DNA of 64,000 nt from Siphonodentalium dalli (GCA_032622095.1 CP136068.1:149991365-150055364), one strand, 5' to 3'; shown: positions 1-12,416, counted from the stretch's first letter. The notes: generated from the letters alone by a model not told the origin. Translations and numbers: made by a program.

Positions 1-944
1 ATGTGAAGAGACAAAACAAAATCTGGATATGCTAAATAGTTATCTGGGTAGCCAAATGAATGACAGATGGTGCGCATGAAGAGGGCCTAAGAGTATTAGT
101 ATAAGTGAACATTCAGATGACCACGATTCAATCTTAAGTGGAAATTTTTCCGCAGTGGGTAGTAAACCAGTAGTTGGACTGTGCATACTCACGGCAAAAT
201 CGCGAGTAAAAAATTAATATTAAACAGTTTGATTTTAGATACAAATTCTCCACATGCAACGGAATCACAGTCGTGTGTATGTAAAAATCGTAGATGGAAA
301 GATCATAGGTTAGTCAATCATGTGGTTATATACATGTATAACCATGGCTTACAAACAACCCACTATATCCTCATCTGCGACGACATTGCAATCGTGTGAA
401 AAAACTATATCCACGATTTTGTCGGGCCCCGATTCCTCCACTTACGATTGAATCATGGTCGTCTCACTCGTCTGAACATTCACTGAGAGCACCTATTTAT
501 GGTAATATAGGAGTACTAGCTTACTAGACGTACAAGAGTACTAGTTTACTGGAAGTATTCAAAGTGAGGCCTGAAACGTCTCATTTATTGAAAGTGAGAA
601 CTGTACGCAGTTTGGCAGAAGATCTTTCATCGAGTTGGAAGGAGGCAATTTGGCCAATTAGATTATAGATCAGACCTAACTATACTAATGGAAAGTATGT
701 CCAACAGATCACCAGTCCATGTCAGACAGCTCACTAGTCTATCATTACTAGGCACATGGGAAAGAACACAGGGATCCACAATAAATCACTGGAATCAGAT
801 AGATTAGGGTCTCAGTGTTAGAAGTCCCTAATCAGACCCCCAGATAAGGGGATCAAGCTACCTAGGTAATCTCTTACAATTTACTAATCCTGGATGCCAT
901 ACATTTTACAGCAGATTTCCCAAGTTAGCTACATTATGATGTGG
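1..944. other. Unannotated AT-rich stretch
   Basis: I see no gene, RNA gene or recognisable element here. The only longer open frame (181-399, +) has no recognisable protein signature. Short repeated words such as GTACTAG occur near 510-555, but they do not form an array. Confidence 0.5.
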
Positions 945-1279
945 AGACCATGTTTCATTGCTGGGCAGCTCCACTGGACATGACTTTGAATAGATACCCC
1001 CATGTATCAGGGGAATCTTTGGAGTGACTTGTACATGAAATGGAATCTCATGGTTATGATAAGAATGAATATGAATTGCAGATATTTTAAAAGGGTTACA
1101 TTATATCAGGTACATGTAGCCATGTTTCATAGCTGGGCAGCTCCACTGGATAGGACTTTGAATAGTATATTTCAGGGGAATCATTGGAGTGACTTGTACA
1201 TGAAACAGCAGTTCATAGTAATAGTTATTTTAAGAATGAATATGAATTAAGTGCAGAGATTAAAGAGTTACATTATATC

Positions 1280-1433
1280 CAAGCCTTGAAATAGGGTGTC
1301 TGTCATTTGCAGAATGAGGTCCCCAGAGGGTGAATTTGGTGATGCTACGGTGAAGCATAGCGGGGTAGCATCACCAAATTCACCCTCTGGGGACCTCATT
1401 CTGCAAATGACAGACACCCTATTTCAAGGCTTG
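1280..1433. mobile_element. Palindromic MITE, family A, with 8-bp target duplication
   Basis: This is a 154-bp, nearly perfect inverted repeat whose ends are CAAGCCTTG and CAAGGCTTG. It is flanked by ATTATATC at 1272-1279 and again at 1434-1441. Neighbouring satellite units show the empty site with a single ATTATATC, which proves insertion. The 8-bp duplication fits hAT-like transposases, but the superfamily is an inference because no transposase is present. Confidence 0.92.
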
Positions 1434-3036
1434 ATTATATCAGGGTACTAGGACATGTTTCGTTGCTGGGTAGCTCAACTGGACATGGCTCTATATTGAT
1501 ATTTATCTCAGGGAAATATTTGGAGTGACTTGTACACGAACCAGTAGGATAAAAATAATCAATATGAACTTCAGAGATTAAAGTGTTACATTATATCAGG
1601 GTAGGCCATGTTTCATTGCTGGGCAGCCCGACTGGACATGACATTTGAATAGATACTGGTACATGTATGTATCAGGCGAATCTGTGGAGTGACTTGTACA
1701 TGAAATGGAATCTCATGTTAATAGTTATGATAAGAATGAATATGAATTGCAGAGATTTTAAAAGGGTTAGATTATATTAGGGTAGCCATGTTTTATAGCT
1801 GGGCAGCTCCACTGACACGACTTTGAATAGATACCAGTATATTTCAGGGGAATCATTGGAGTGACTTGTACATGAAACAGCAGCTCATAGTAATAGTTTA
1901 TTTTAAGAATGAATATGAATTGCAGAGATTAAAGGTTTACATTATATCCGGGTAGACCATGTTTCATTCCTGGGTAGCTCAACTGGACATGGCTCTATAT
2001 TGATATCTATATCAGGGAAATATTTGGAGTGACTTGTACATGAACCAGTAGGATAAAAATAATCAATATGAACTTCAGAGATTAAAGGTTTACATTATAT
2101 CCGGGTAGGCCATGTTTCATTCCTGGGTAGCTCAACTGGACATGGCTCTATATTGATATCTATATCAGGGAAATATTTGGAGTGACTTGCACATGAACCA
2201 GTAGGATAAAAATAATCAATATGAACTTCAGAGATTAAAGTGTTACATTATATCAGGGTAGGCCATGTTTCATTGCTAGGCAGCTTCACTGGACATGACT
2301 TTCAATAGATACCGGTATCAGGGAAATCTTTGGAGTGACTTGTAAGGTACAGCAGCTCCTAGTAATAGTTAGGTTAATAATGAATATGAATTGCAGAGAT
2401 TAAATCATTATATCAGTGTATTATCCACTGGACATGACTTTCAATAGATACCGGTATCAGGGAAATCTTTGGAGTGAATTGTAAGGTACATGTACATGAA
2501 ACAGCAGCTCCTAGTAATAGTTAGGTTAATAATGAATATGAATTGCAGAGATTAAATCATTATATCAGTCTATTATCCACTGGACATGGCTCTCAATTGA
2601 TATCGATATCAGGGGAATCTTTGGAGTGAATTGTAAGGTACATGTACATGAAACAGCAGCTCCTAGTAATAGTTAGGTTAATAATGAATATGAATTGCAG
2701 AGATTAAATCATTATATCAGTCTATTATCCACTGGACATGGCTCTCAATTGATATCGATATCAGGGGAATCTTTGGAGTGAATTGTAAGGTACATGTACA
2801 TGAAACAGCAGCTCCTAGTAATAGTTAGGTTAATAATGAATATGAATTGCAGAGATTAAATCATTATATCAGTGTATTATCCACTGGACATGGCTCTCAA
2901 TTGATATCGATATCAGGGAAATCTTTGGAGTGAATTGTAAGGTACATGTACATGAAACAGCAGCTCCTAGTAATAGTTAGGTTAATAATGAATATGAATT
3001 GCAGAGATTAAATCATTATATCAGTCTATTATCCAC

Positions 3037-3866
3037 TGGACATGGCTCTCAATTAATATCGATATCAGGGGAATCTTTGGAGTGAATTGTAAGGTACATG
3101 TACATGAAACAGCAGCTCCTAGTAATAGTTAGGTTAATAATGAATACGAATTGCAGAGATTAAATCATTATATCAGTCTATTATCCACTGGACATGGCTC
3201 TCAATTAATATCGATATCAGGGAAATCTTTGGAGTGAATTGTAAGGTACCGGGTACATGTACATGAAACAGCAGCTCCTAGTAATAGTTAGGTTAATAAT
3301 GAATATGAATTGCAGAGATTAAATCATTATATCAGTCTATTATCCACTGGACATGGCTCTCAATTGATATCGATATCAGGGGAATCTTTGGAGTGAATTG
3401 TAAGGTACATGTACATGAAACAGCAGCTCCTAGTAATAGTTAGGTTAATAATGAATATGAATTGCAGAGATTAAATCATTATATCAGTCTATTATCCACT
3501 GGACATGGCTCTCAATTAATATCGATATCAGGGGAATCTTTGGAGTGAATTGTAAGGTACATGTACATGAAACAGCAGCTCCTAGTAATAGTTAGGTTAA
3601 TAATGAATACGAATTGCAGAGATTAAATCATTATATCAGTCTATTATCCACTGGACATGGCTCTCAATTAATATCGATATCAGGGAAATCTTTGGAGTGA
3701 ATTGTAAGGTACCGGGTACATGTACATGAAACAGCAGCTCCTAGTAATAGTTAGGTTAATAATGAATATGAATTGCAGAGATTAAATCATTATATCAGTC
3801 TATTATCCACTGGACATGGCTCTCAATTGATATCGATATCAGGGGAATCTTTGGAGTGAATTGTAT
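3037..3866. repeat. Higher-order trimer (463 bp) within the 152-bp array
   Basis: Units starting at 3037, 3189 and 3348 differ from one another by AATTAATATC versus AATTGATATC, GGGG versus GGGAAA, ATACG versus ATATG, and a 7-bp insertion. The same variants recur in the same order at 3500, 3652 and 3811, exactly 463 bp later. The second block is cut short at 3866. This means three units were duplicated together recently. Confidence 0.88.
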
Positions 3867-3875
3867 AAGATCTGC

Positions 3876-4130
3876 CAGTTGACTCCTTCATGACGGGAAT
3901 TGCACTGCAGAACCACTGCATGATGCAGCATTAAAGATCCTGAGCCACTGCATACTCTTATATATGCGAGTCTCCCATAGGGAGCCTCACATATATAAGG
4001 GAATGCACTGGCTTACAACTTACATTGTCAAGGTAACTTTTGTTAGGCCAATGTATTCTCTTATATACATGTACATATGTACCGGTATGCTTGAGCAAAT
4101 TTCAGGAAGCTCCGTCATGAGAGGGTTAGG
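3876..4130. mobile_element. Degenerate TTAA-type MITE carrying a paired-hairpin cassette
   Basis: The ends resemble those of the element at 14302-14607: CTCCTTCATGACG at the left and CGTCATGAGAGGGTTA at the right. Inside is one hairpin (about 3948-4012, TATATATGCGAG type) and a second, damaged one near 4050. The terminal TTAA has decayed on both sides. It begins about 10 bp after the satellite array stops. Confidence 0.65.
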
Positions 4131-4166
4131 ATAGTGATGAAAACTACAACACAGTTGAGGCCTAAG

Positions 4167-4246
4167 AAGAATGAAGTTCCCAGAGGGTAAATTTGGTGAT
4201 GCTAGCCCGCATTCTATACATATCAGACACACTATTTCTTGGCTTG
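4167..4246. mobile_element. Family A MITE fragment
   Basis: This is a single-arm remnant with the family words CCCAGAGGGTAAATTTGGTG, GCTAGCCCGC, CAGACACACTATTTC and GGCTTG. The opposite arm has collapsed, so it cannot form the full palindrome. Confidence 0.7.
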
Positions 4247-4651
4247 CTTCCTAACCTGAATTTCATGCCTTTCTGTGATTACCTCGACCTTTCAGCTGTT
4301 TCCAATTGACCCGATTATCTCCCTTTGTTGTGCTGATTTCATTTGCATCTTGCTATTACTGATCTACGTTTTTATGGAGCAATAAAAATCCTCCCTTATA
4401 TTGGGCTCTATTTGGTCCTGGGCTGATTGGCTGGAATTGCACAGATAAATTCCTGTTAATATTGGTCCCCCTTGGTTGTAGTCTGATTAGCTCTTGTTAA
4501 TTTCGCCCCACCAACCTCTCATGAAAATTTAATGCTGAGAGCTCTGGCAGATGTAACCTCTTTAACGCTAATCAAACCCTTTAACTCTTTCTTTACTGAA
4601 TAGAATTTCCCACAAAGTAAAAAATATACATTGAAATGGGCTATTATTCAT

Positions 4652-5048
4652 GAGGCCCCCACCCCCACCCCCCTGGAATACGGAATACCACTTAACAAAG
4701 AGGGTGGAATACGGAATACCAGTTAACAGCCATACAGAGCCATATGGAATTTTCCAGATAAATTTTCTATTGCCATACGAACGCAATCATCCCGCAGTGT
4801 CCATGTCTAAAATGATCTAAAATGACGATGATCGACGATCTGCATGTCAAACCGTGAATTTATTGTGACAAAAATTTCATTTATATTATTATTATGATCA
4901 TTTTTTGGAAGGTGTCGAAGGTCGGCGTGCGAATACCGGTATTTTTGAAATACCAAATACCTCCTAACAGAGGGGCCGGAATACGGCGTACCTCATAACA
5001 GGGCATGGAATACGGCGTACGAAAAGGGGGGGGGGGGGTGGGGGCCTC
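4652..5048. mobile_element. Family F element with GAGGCCCCC ends and 6-bp target duplication
   Basis: The element is 397 bp and bounded by GAGGCCCCCACCCC at the left and a G-run then GGGGCCTC at the right. ATTCAT flanks it at 4646-4651 and 5049-5054. Internally it has several copies of GGAATACGG and TACCAGTTAACA-like motifs in both halves. A related complete copy is at 31282-31742 and fragments lie near 31836 and 32630. I do not recognise the family. Confidence 0.82.
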
Positions 5049-5054
5049 ATTCAT

Positions 5055-5715
5055 ATGTGGGGTTAAGGAAATATATAAGCCAACAACAGGTGAACATGCA
5101 GATTCCTATCACTGGATGGAAATGTTCAGAAAATAAGTTATTAACATAAACAAGACAATATCATAATAACTACTCATCAATGAGTATTTAGTCAAATAAG
5201 GATTAACCCTATGAGTAGTTCCCTTAGGAAATGTTCATATAATAAGTTCAACAAATGACCCTATGTTGAACTTATTATCTAAACATTTCCCATCAATGAA
5301 TATGAATTATTCTGCACTTGTATTATCATTTTGTCTGGCTGCTGTCTGCTCATATATCCTTAGCATCCCTCTAAATGAAAAATAGACTATTCCCATGCAT
5401 GCTTTTATAACTGAATGGGAGAATCCATTTGGTGCAAAAAGGGTTAATTCAGAGAGCAGTATTGCACACACTACACACCAGAGGAAGTGGAGGCACCCTG
5501 TTTAATTAACATTAAAGAGGTTACATCTGTGAGTGGTCAAAGATGAAAGATACAGAAGGGCATAACATAGGAACTGAGGAGGAAGATAAACCATCAAACT
5601 AAGAACATGTAGTAATCTCTGGGATTGAACCATGCAGTGGGGGAGTGGTCCAGGAACTAGTGCATAGCTACATGTACATGTAGATCATGCCATGAATCTC
5701 TACTGTGGCTAATGC
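5055..5715. other. No gene seen; two short inverted repeats
   Basis: This stretch is AT-rich and non-coding. The word GGAAATGTTCA and an AATAAGTTCAACA / TGTTGAACTTATT inverted pair occur around 5220-5290, suggesting a decayed foldback. Nothing else is supported. Confidence 0.45.
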
Positions 5716-6446
5716 CCATAGAGATCATGCATATTCCACCATTACAAAACCTGGGAACTTTTTGAAGTTTTGACAGGGAACCTTATACAGCCAAAACAAT
5801 AACATGGGGAATATATTTCTTAATTATTATCATAACTCTTTCAGTGCCAGGCTTATGTTGTAGGTTTAGTGCCAGGGAATTTTACGTTTTTCATGGGCAT
5901 CAAAATTATTACTATGAATACTTGGTGATAGTTTTGAGTTATAACATGCCCCTAAGGAATTATCCAGTTTGTTTTTAAATTCGCTATAGCATGCTTAAGC
6001 ATGCATACCCAAAAAAAATTTGACCCAAAAAACCAAAAAAAATATCATCGGCCCTGGCCCTCTACAGACCGTAAATTAGGCACTAAATTATTAACTCTGG
6101 CACTGAAAGAGTTAATAATGTAATTCACTGTAGGTGAAGGTCCCAACTCGAAATTTCATGATTTAAGTGACTTTGTGAGCGATTTTGCTTCACGTTGCCT
6201 ACAATTATGGAATTTCTCCTGAGTAATTAATTCAAAGTTTATTGCGATATCAGCTCACAAAAATCACAGAAAAGCATGCAATTTTGAGTTGGGACCTTTA
6301 CCTACAGCGAAGTACTTAGTACATTATTAAGGAACAAATAATAACTAAGATATATTCTCTGCGTCATTTTTCGATTTTAGAAGGTTCCCTGTCAAAACTT
6401 CAAAAAGTTCCCAGGTATACTGGTGGAATATGATCTCTATGGGTGT
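5716..6446. mobile_element. Nested inverted-repeat elements (three levels)
   Basis: The outer arms are 5716-5783 and 6379-6446, sharing GGGAACTTTTTGAAGTTTTG and its complement. Inside them sits a second element with ends AACTCTTTCAGTGCCAG (about 5837) and CTGGCACTGAAAGAGTTAA (about 6098). A third inverted pair, AGGTCCCAACTC (about 6138) and GAGTTGGGACCT (about 6288), sits beside it. The order suggests an outer foldback that took up two later insertions, one with a partly decayed TTAA flank. Confidence 0.72.
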
Positions 6447-6522
6447 ATGATCTAGTGCATAGTGTGTAGTACCAGAAGACGGTTCAAAGATGAAAGACAC
6501 AGAAGGTTACAACATCACAGCC

Positions 6523-6645
6523 TCACGAGGTTCCCAGAGGGTAAATTTGGTGACAATAGCCTGATGTGCGGGATAGCATCAATGAATTCACCCTCTGGGG
6601 ACCTCATTCTGCAAATGTCAGACACTAAATACAGGCTTGCCAGGT
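6523..6645. mobile_element. Family A MITE, left-truncated
   Basis: It holds a left arm starting at the GAGGTTCCCAGAGGG word, a central GATGTGCGGGATAGCATC, and a fairly complete right arm up to the GGCTTG end word. The outer 40 bp of the left arm are missing. Confidence 0.75.
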
Positions 6646-7092
6646 ACTTGAAGTGTGGATGTAAGGGTTACTATATCCGAACATAATAACGATTAGGCCA
6701 AAACAAATTATTATCCCCCCCCCCTCCCCCCCCGATACCCTGCCTGGCTGAGATTTTTGTGCCTGCCTCAATTTATTTTTTTCAATTTTCTCCAGAAGGC
6801 TACTCTATAGTTACCTATAGAGTGACAATGTGAATATTTATCGTTTTTTCCCCAATCTCAAAATAAATATAAGTTAGTTATATAGTTATTAAGCTCAATT
6901 GTTGGTAGAGATCTTAGTGCAGAGTGAATGAATTCAAGGGACAACATGTTTTTATCCAATCCTTGGCTCATTTTCAATACATATGGATCTACTGTATTCC
7001 ATGGGACTGTGACAACACTATTATATCGCTTACAGCTGAAAGGTTTAAAAAAAAAAAAAATCCTGCCTGCATGGAAAAATTTCCCAATGTTA
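6646..7092. other. No gene seen; C-run and A-run tracts
   Basis: There is a poly-C/CT tract at about 6714-6731 and an A-run near 7048. No reading frame or structural RNA is recognised. Confidence 0.45.
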
Positions 7093-7305
7093 CAGTAATG
7101 CCCTAAATAATCGACTCCTTAACCATAGCAGAATTATGGGTAACTTTTCAGGATTTAGTCGGAAATATGGCTTGTTGCCCTTCATCGGAAAGCTCTCAGT
7201 GAGAGCTTTCCGATGAATGGCAACAAGCCATATTTCTGACTAAATCCTGAAAAGTTACCTATAATTCTGCTGTGGTTAAGGAGTTGATTATTTAGGGCAT
7301 CATTG
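7093..7305. mobile_element. Palindromic MITE, family B (Tc1/mariner-like)
   Basis: This 213-bp palindrome opens with CAGTAATGCCCTAAATAAT and closes with the complement (slightly changed, ATCATTG). TA dinucleotides flank it on both sides. Two central GAGAGCTTTCCGATGAATGG-type arms meet at about 7200. Terminal CAGT with TA flanks is typical of Tc1/mariner-derived MITEs. It has at least five relatives in this window. Confidence 0.88.
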
Positions 7306-7307
7306 TA

Positions 7308-7610
7308 CCTTATACACACTGGCATATGCATGCTTGTAAGTTTTATACATGTACACCTGAAGAAACCAGTAGATAATTTCATGTGCTTCTTTTGTGCCCA
7401 ACCCAGAAGGTGTTTAATATGGTAGACATGCAGTCATCTTTATACTGTGTGTATATATACTAGTAACTACTATGCATGAACACTCTGAATCCTCGATGGG
7501 GAGAGAAACTTTAAATTCTGAAATAGAAACTCTTCTACATGTATATTGCTCTCTAACAGATAAAGACTTCTTCCCACAAGGCATATGAGTTGAACAAACA
7601 AGATTACCAA
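7308..7610 (-). repeat. Dispersed repeat copy 1, inverted relative to 23697-23961
   Basis: Words such as GGCATATGCATGCTTGTAAG, TATTGCTCTCTAACAGATAA and GGTAGACATGCAG appear here and, as reverse complements, in 23697-23961. One frame on the + strand near 7520-7590 has an ETLLHVYC pattern, like the Cys-His end of some LINE proteins, so it may be a LINE 3' remnant. That last point is weak. Confidence 0.6.
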
Positions 7611-7813
7611 TGTCAGGTTTTAAAGACCACAGATTTATTGGGATTTATCTGCAACCACAAATGTATTTTAATAGAAGTAAATTGTTTTTGAAAATTCCAT
7701 CTAAAATTATTGCTTCTTAATGTAAACATAGTATATATTTAGCAATATAGACGTGTTTTCATGGCAATTACATGCATTAAAAAATATAAGAAATGAAAGT
7801 GTCAATGACACTG

Positions 7814-9184
7814 TAGCTCAACTTAGGTAGGGGAATAATTTAATGGTTGACAGTAAATGGAGGAATAGGAAAGGTGCTAATTGAAATGTCTAAGTAAGAC
7901 TAGATGTACATGTCAATATCAACATTCATGACAGGTTTCATAATGATCGGATCAGGGATGTGGTGATTATGGTGTGCCAAAGGATTTAGTGATGCAAAGA
8001 GTAAATTCTAAAATGGCCACCGGCAGCCATGTTTTTTTCCGAATTACCCCAAAATGACCTGTTCCCATCTACAGCCTTTACAAATCTCATAATGATCTGA
8101 TCAAAGGTACGACCTGAAGCCTGTGCCAAAGGATTTAGTCATGCAAAGAGTAAAATCCAAGATGAATGCTGGCGGCTTTTGTTCTCTCGGCTGAACGACC
8201 CCAAAATGACTCGTTTCCCATCTACATGTCATTGTTAACATCCATGACAAATTTCATGTAGTTCCGACTAAAGCTATGACCTGTAGCCCGCACCAAAGGA
8301 TTTAGTCAAGCAAAGAGTAAAATCCAATATGGCTGCTGGTGGACATGTTTTTTAGCCAAACGACGCCAAAATCACTCGTTCCCATCTACATGTTAATATT
8401 AACATCCATGACAAATATCATGATGATCAGACGAACAGTACGACCTGTAGACCGCGCCAATGGATTGAATTTTGAAATCCAAGATGGCCACCAGCGGCCA
8501 TGTTTTTTGGCTGTATGACCCCAAAATGACTCGTTCCCATCTACATGTCAATATCAACATTCATGACAAATTTCATAAAGATCAGACCAAAGGTACGACC
8601 TGTAGCCAGCGCCAAAGGATTTAGTCATCCAAAGAGTAAAATCCAAGATGGCTGCTGGTGGCCATGTTTTTTGGCCGAACGACCCCAAAATCACTCATTC
8701 CCATCTACATGTCATTGTTAACATCCATGACAAATTTCATGAAGTTCTGACCAAAGCTACAACCTGTAGCCCGCGCCAAAGGATTTAGTCATGCAAAGAG
8801 TAAAATCCAAGATGGCTGCGGACGGCCATGTTTTTTGGCCGAACGACCCCAAAATGACTCGTCCCCATCTACATGTCAATATTAACATCCATGACAAATT
8901 TCATGATGAACAGACGAACAGTCTGACCTGTAGCCCGCGCCAATGGATTGAATTTTGAAATCCAAGATGGCTGCCAGTGGCCATGTTTTTTGGCCGAATG
9001 ACCCCAAAATGACTCGTTCCCATCTACATGTCAATGTCAACATTCGTGACAAATTTCATAAAGGTCAGACCAAAGGTACGACCTGTAGCCCGCGCCAAAG
9101 GAAATTGTTGACGGACACACGGACACACGGACGACAGATGCCAAAACATGGCAATAGCTCAAACTTACAAAGTAAGTTGAGCTA
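7814..9184. repeat. Tandem array of about 160 bp units bounded by short inverted ends
   Basis: About seven diverged units share AAATCCAAGATGGC, GGCCATGTTTTTTGG, CCCAAAATGACTCGTTCCC and CTACATGTCAATATTAACAT. The array is bounded by TAGCTCAACTTA (7814-7825) and TAAGTTGAGCTA (9173-9184). Just before the right end there is a GGACACACGG repeat and a hairpin, TAGCTCAAACTTAC with GTAAGTTGAGCTA. The layout suggests a transposable element with an internal tandem array rather than a free satellite. The family is not identified. Confidence 0.75.
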
Positions 9185-9790
9185 AAAAGGTCGGCCCAAT
9201 TTTGGCAGGTCGGCAAGCCTGGATATAAGCGGTCGGACACGGTCATTGACCGAGCCAAATACACCGATGACCGGCGCCGCCTTATTATCGCCCGTCAGTT
9301 TGTCCGGCGCCCATTATCTTCACAAAAAATATATAATTAAGGGGAAAACAACAAGTAGATGTATTATCCGCGGCAAAGACATTCAATTACCACTACTGTG
9401 CACTAAATATCAAATCCCCCCACCGATACAACGCATTTTACCGAAAACATGTTAATGATCCGTTCCGTATACAGGACCTATAAATGTAATTTTAATGCAA
9501 CCTCTAACCTAAATTGTCCGCGATTGATGATTGATCGCAAACTGCGTATTATCGCTGCCTCACATAATGACAATTTTATTATCCATCTTCACGTCCGCAC
9601 TATTTACGACTTTCTATTTTTAGAACGTGAAAAACCCAGAAAAAATGGCTGCCACTGGGGGGGAAACTCCAACCAAGAAATACACATCGTCGTGTTTTTC
9701 TCGTTTGACGTAGGGCCTAAAAAAAAAATACGTTTGTTTCCGCTAACCCGACCGACCCTATTTTAAACCGCCGACCCTAAACTTTTTATT
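9185..9790. repeat. Dispersed repeat family E, long copy
   Basis: The left side carries GGTCGGCCCAATTTTGGCAG. The right side carries GGCCTAAAAAAAAAATACG and CTAACCCGACCGACCC. The same words recur, in part inverted, at 11390-11450 and 23580-23660, and CCGACCCTATTTTAAACC recurs near 27362. The frame 9449-9766 lies inside this repeat and is not a gene. Confidence 0.55.
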
Positions 9791-12408
9791 GCCATTGCAA
9801 AAACAAACAAAATTGGACAAAAACAAAAATAACAAAAACAAAAATTTGGATTAAATTTTTTTTTTTTTTTTTAATTTAGGTCCCAATTCATATCATAACA
9901 AGATGCAAAACATTTATATATTTATCTATATTGACATAAGAAATTTAAGTTACAAAAAGATTTAAGTTTAACAGTTAGAATCATACTGTAAAGTATGTTT
10001 GGCTTTATCTAGCTTTCATCTGTGAAAACTTCAAATAATTTGAGTTCAGGTACGGTATGTTATCATTCAGCGTTCAGACTTCAGTGTTCCTGTGCTGTAA
10101 TTGATTGAAATACTGAACTTCAGTATTTCAATCAATTACAGCACAGGAACATTAACAATTTGATCAAATCAACCTGGTTATCAAGTGGGATCTCATAATA
10201 CCAAATGAAAAATTAACATAGAGATTAGTACCATATATAGTCATTACTACCTTAATACATGTATATTGTTTCTGTACTACATGTACATGTAGGATTTCTG
10301 TATTACATGTACATGTAGTATATTAAGTACGGTATGTGTCTCACTTGAATTTTATAAAATAGCCTATTTATGAATTAGAGTGATGATGGCAAGTCTAATT
10401 TCAAGCAGGATAAGGCTTCCGATAAGCATAATCCATAGAACCAAAATATATCTGACAATAACTTATAAGCATTTCCAATCCATACATATATAAAAAGTTC
10501 CAAAGTTATGCTTGAGAAACTTGATAAAATTGACCTCTCTGTAAAATTCAAAATACTGACTCAAAGAGCCTTAGATTAGCTCTAAATGCAATGGATTTTC
10601 AAAAATTATTCCAGGGGAAGAACCCCCACCATCATCAGGGGGTCACCCTTCCCAAACATTCCTCCGATCAGGCCTTCAGGTTATGCCTTCGGCATATCAT
10701 TGCCCAAAAACAGGTGTCCCCAAAAAATACCTAGATCCTTCACTGAATGCGGAGAAGGTGGTGTTGTGAAGCCATCCTTAAGAGATCGGTACAAGACGGT
10801 CACTCCAATATGTGAACAGTGCAGTGGTGCTGGACTGACTCCAGTTGTCGCCAGACCATATAGGAAATATTAGGATTATCAAAGACTATTTTAGTATATA
10901 GACTAGTATATATGTAAATATTAAAGCATACTAGTATGTAAGATTGAATTGGAGTTTCTAGTTCCTCTGTCATCTGGGTTAACCTGATTGGGGCTAAGAA
11001 ATGCATAGTTTGGGTTATTGACAAGTATTATTAGCTCGTTAGCGGAAACAAAGGTATTATTTTTTTAGGCCTAAGATACACGGAGATGTCACAAGTTAAA
11101 TCAGCACAAGTGTAATATATTCCACAAGTTAAGGGTGTTAGTTGGAGATTTAGCGGAAGAAATTCAGAAAAACTTCATACCGGGTAGTTTTTAAATCGCC
11201 GCGTTTTGAAACATGGTACATCAATGAATCTAATTTGTGCATTGGAATGGGCTAAAAAACAACTGCATGTAATTGCTGCTATTTATTGATACCAGGTAAA
11301 TGACAGACACACTTTTCAAATGTCAGACGCCGAATCTTCGGTGCCTGTCATTTTTTCAGACACTCAAAAAAATATTATATCCAGGCTTGCAGGTCGGTCG
11401 GGTAACCGGGAACACACATGTTTTTTTGTTTTTTTTTGGCCTAACCAATATCAGAGGGGTTGAACCAGTGGGGGGATGGTCTTATGAAGTTTAAATCCTG
11501 GGGGCGTGCTATACAAAGACATCTAGGAAGCATCATACATACTGTACTGCCCTATGTAAATGACTCATGGAAACGGTTAGACTGTCAACTTGGTTATAAA
11601 CCACAAGACAACCGGAGGATTGTGTGGTTACAATGCATGTAATCATCAGCTTCCTAAGAAGCATCATCCACGTGACACACAGGCTTGTATTGAGGTATTA
11701 TACATTTAACAGTCGGTCCATATACATGTACATGTATACAATTGTGGAACTTCTATCCATGCATATGATAAGGTGGTGTATAAATGTCCTATAATTATTT
11801 CAAAGCATAATGTGTTAATATAAATGTTATTCATACTCATCCAGATCATCATTTGCGCATGGGGATGACAGTATAAAGACTTGAGACCATATCATTTTTG
11901 ACGATATTCCTCTACATGTACTAATATATTGTTTATATATTCTATTGTATATCGCTAAATACTAGTAAATAATCAATCAAAAATCAATCAATCAATCAGA
12001 AAAGATGTCCAGTTCATTGTGAATGCAAATCAGTGGCGTCAAGTCTTTTCAATTTCTGTCTGTGATTAAATCTCGATTTCCATGACAGTGAGGATGGGAA
12101 AAATTGGTCACTTCAGCGCCACAGTAGACCTGACATGCGTACATGGATATACTAACTAGTATTGTCTGCGTCCCTCCTCAACAGGCATAAGACAATGTTA
12201 ATAAGAGCCTATCATCTTTGTAGGAGATAAAGCATTGATTGAATGAATCTGTGAATGGATTCTGACACCACAATTTCCTCACAATTGGATCTAATTTCAA
12301 GCTTGATTTGATAGATTCCACCAAAGCTGTCAAAACAGGGTGATAGAACTTAATGCTTCCAATCACACTGGACATATCCCATCAGGAACTCCAGTCAGGG
12401 AGGTGACC
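9791..12408. other. Largely unannotated stretch with one hairpin and a family E fragment
   Basis: There is an A/T-rich tract at 9780-9880. A hairpin with 31-bp arms lies at 10086-10150. ACATGTACATGTA microsatellite words occur near 10260-10320. A family E fragment (GGTCGGTCGGGTAACCGGGA) lies at 11390-11450. A short AATC run occurs at 11965-12000. Open frames at 10586-10873 (+) and 12178-12375 (-) show no family I recognise. Confidence 0.5.
10086..10150. repeat. Perfect-arm hairpin
   Basis: Two 31-bp arms starting GTTCCTGTGCTGTAATTG and ending with its complement are separated by only about 3 bp. It is not related to the other palindromic families here. It may be a solo MITE end or a hairpin left by an aborted transposition. 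Confidence 0.85.
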
Positions 12409-12416
12409 CGAGGGTC

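Larger units (their letters stand above)
945..3866. repeat. Tandem satellite array, 150-175 bp units becoming regular 152 bp units
   Basis: From about 945 to 2430 the units are diverged and 150-175 bp long. From about 2430 to 3866 they are very similar and 152 bp apart, marked by CCACTGGACATGGCTCTCAA at steps of 152, 152, 152, 152, 159, 152, 152 and 159 bp starting from 2581. The two 159-bp steps carry a 7-bp insertion (CCGGGTA type) beside the ACATGTAC word. The array ends abruptly at 3866. The first part is interrupted by a palindromic MITE at 1280-1433. No coding potential is seen. Confidence 0.93.

Noticed and set aside
9449-9766. Plus-strand frame of 105 codons
   Set aside because: It lies inside dispersed repeat family E, and its end is shared with other copies of that repeat.
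12178-12375. Minus-strand frame of 65 codons that looks fairly protein-like
   Set aside because: There is no recognisable motif and no splice sites or neighbouring exons that would make a gene model.
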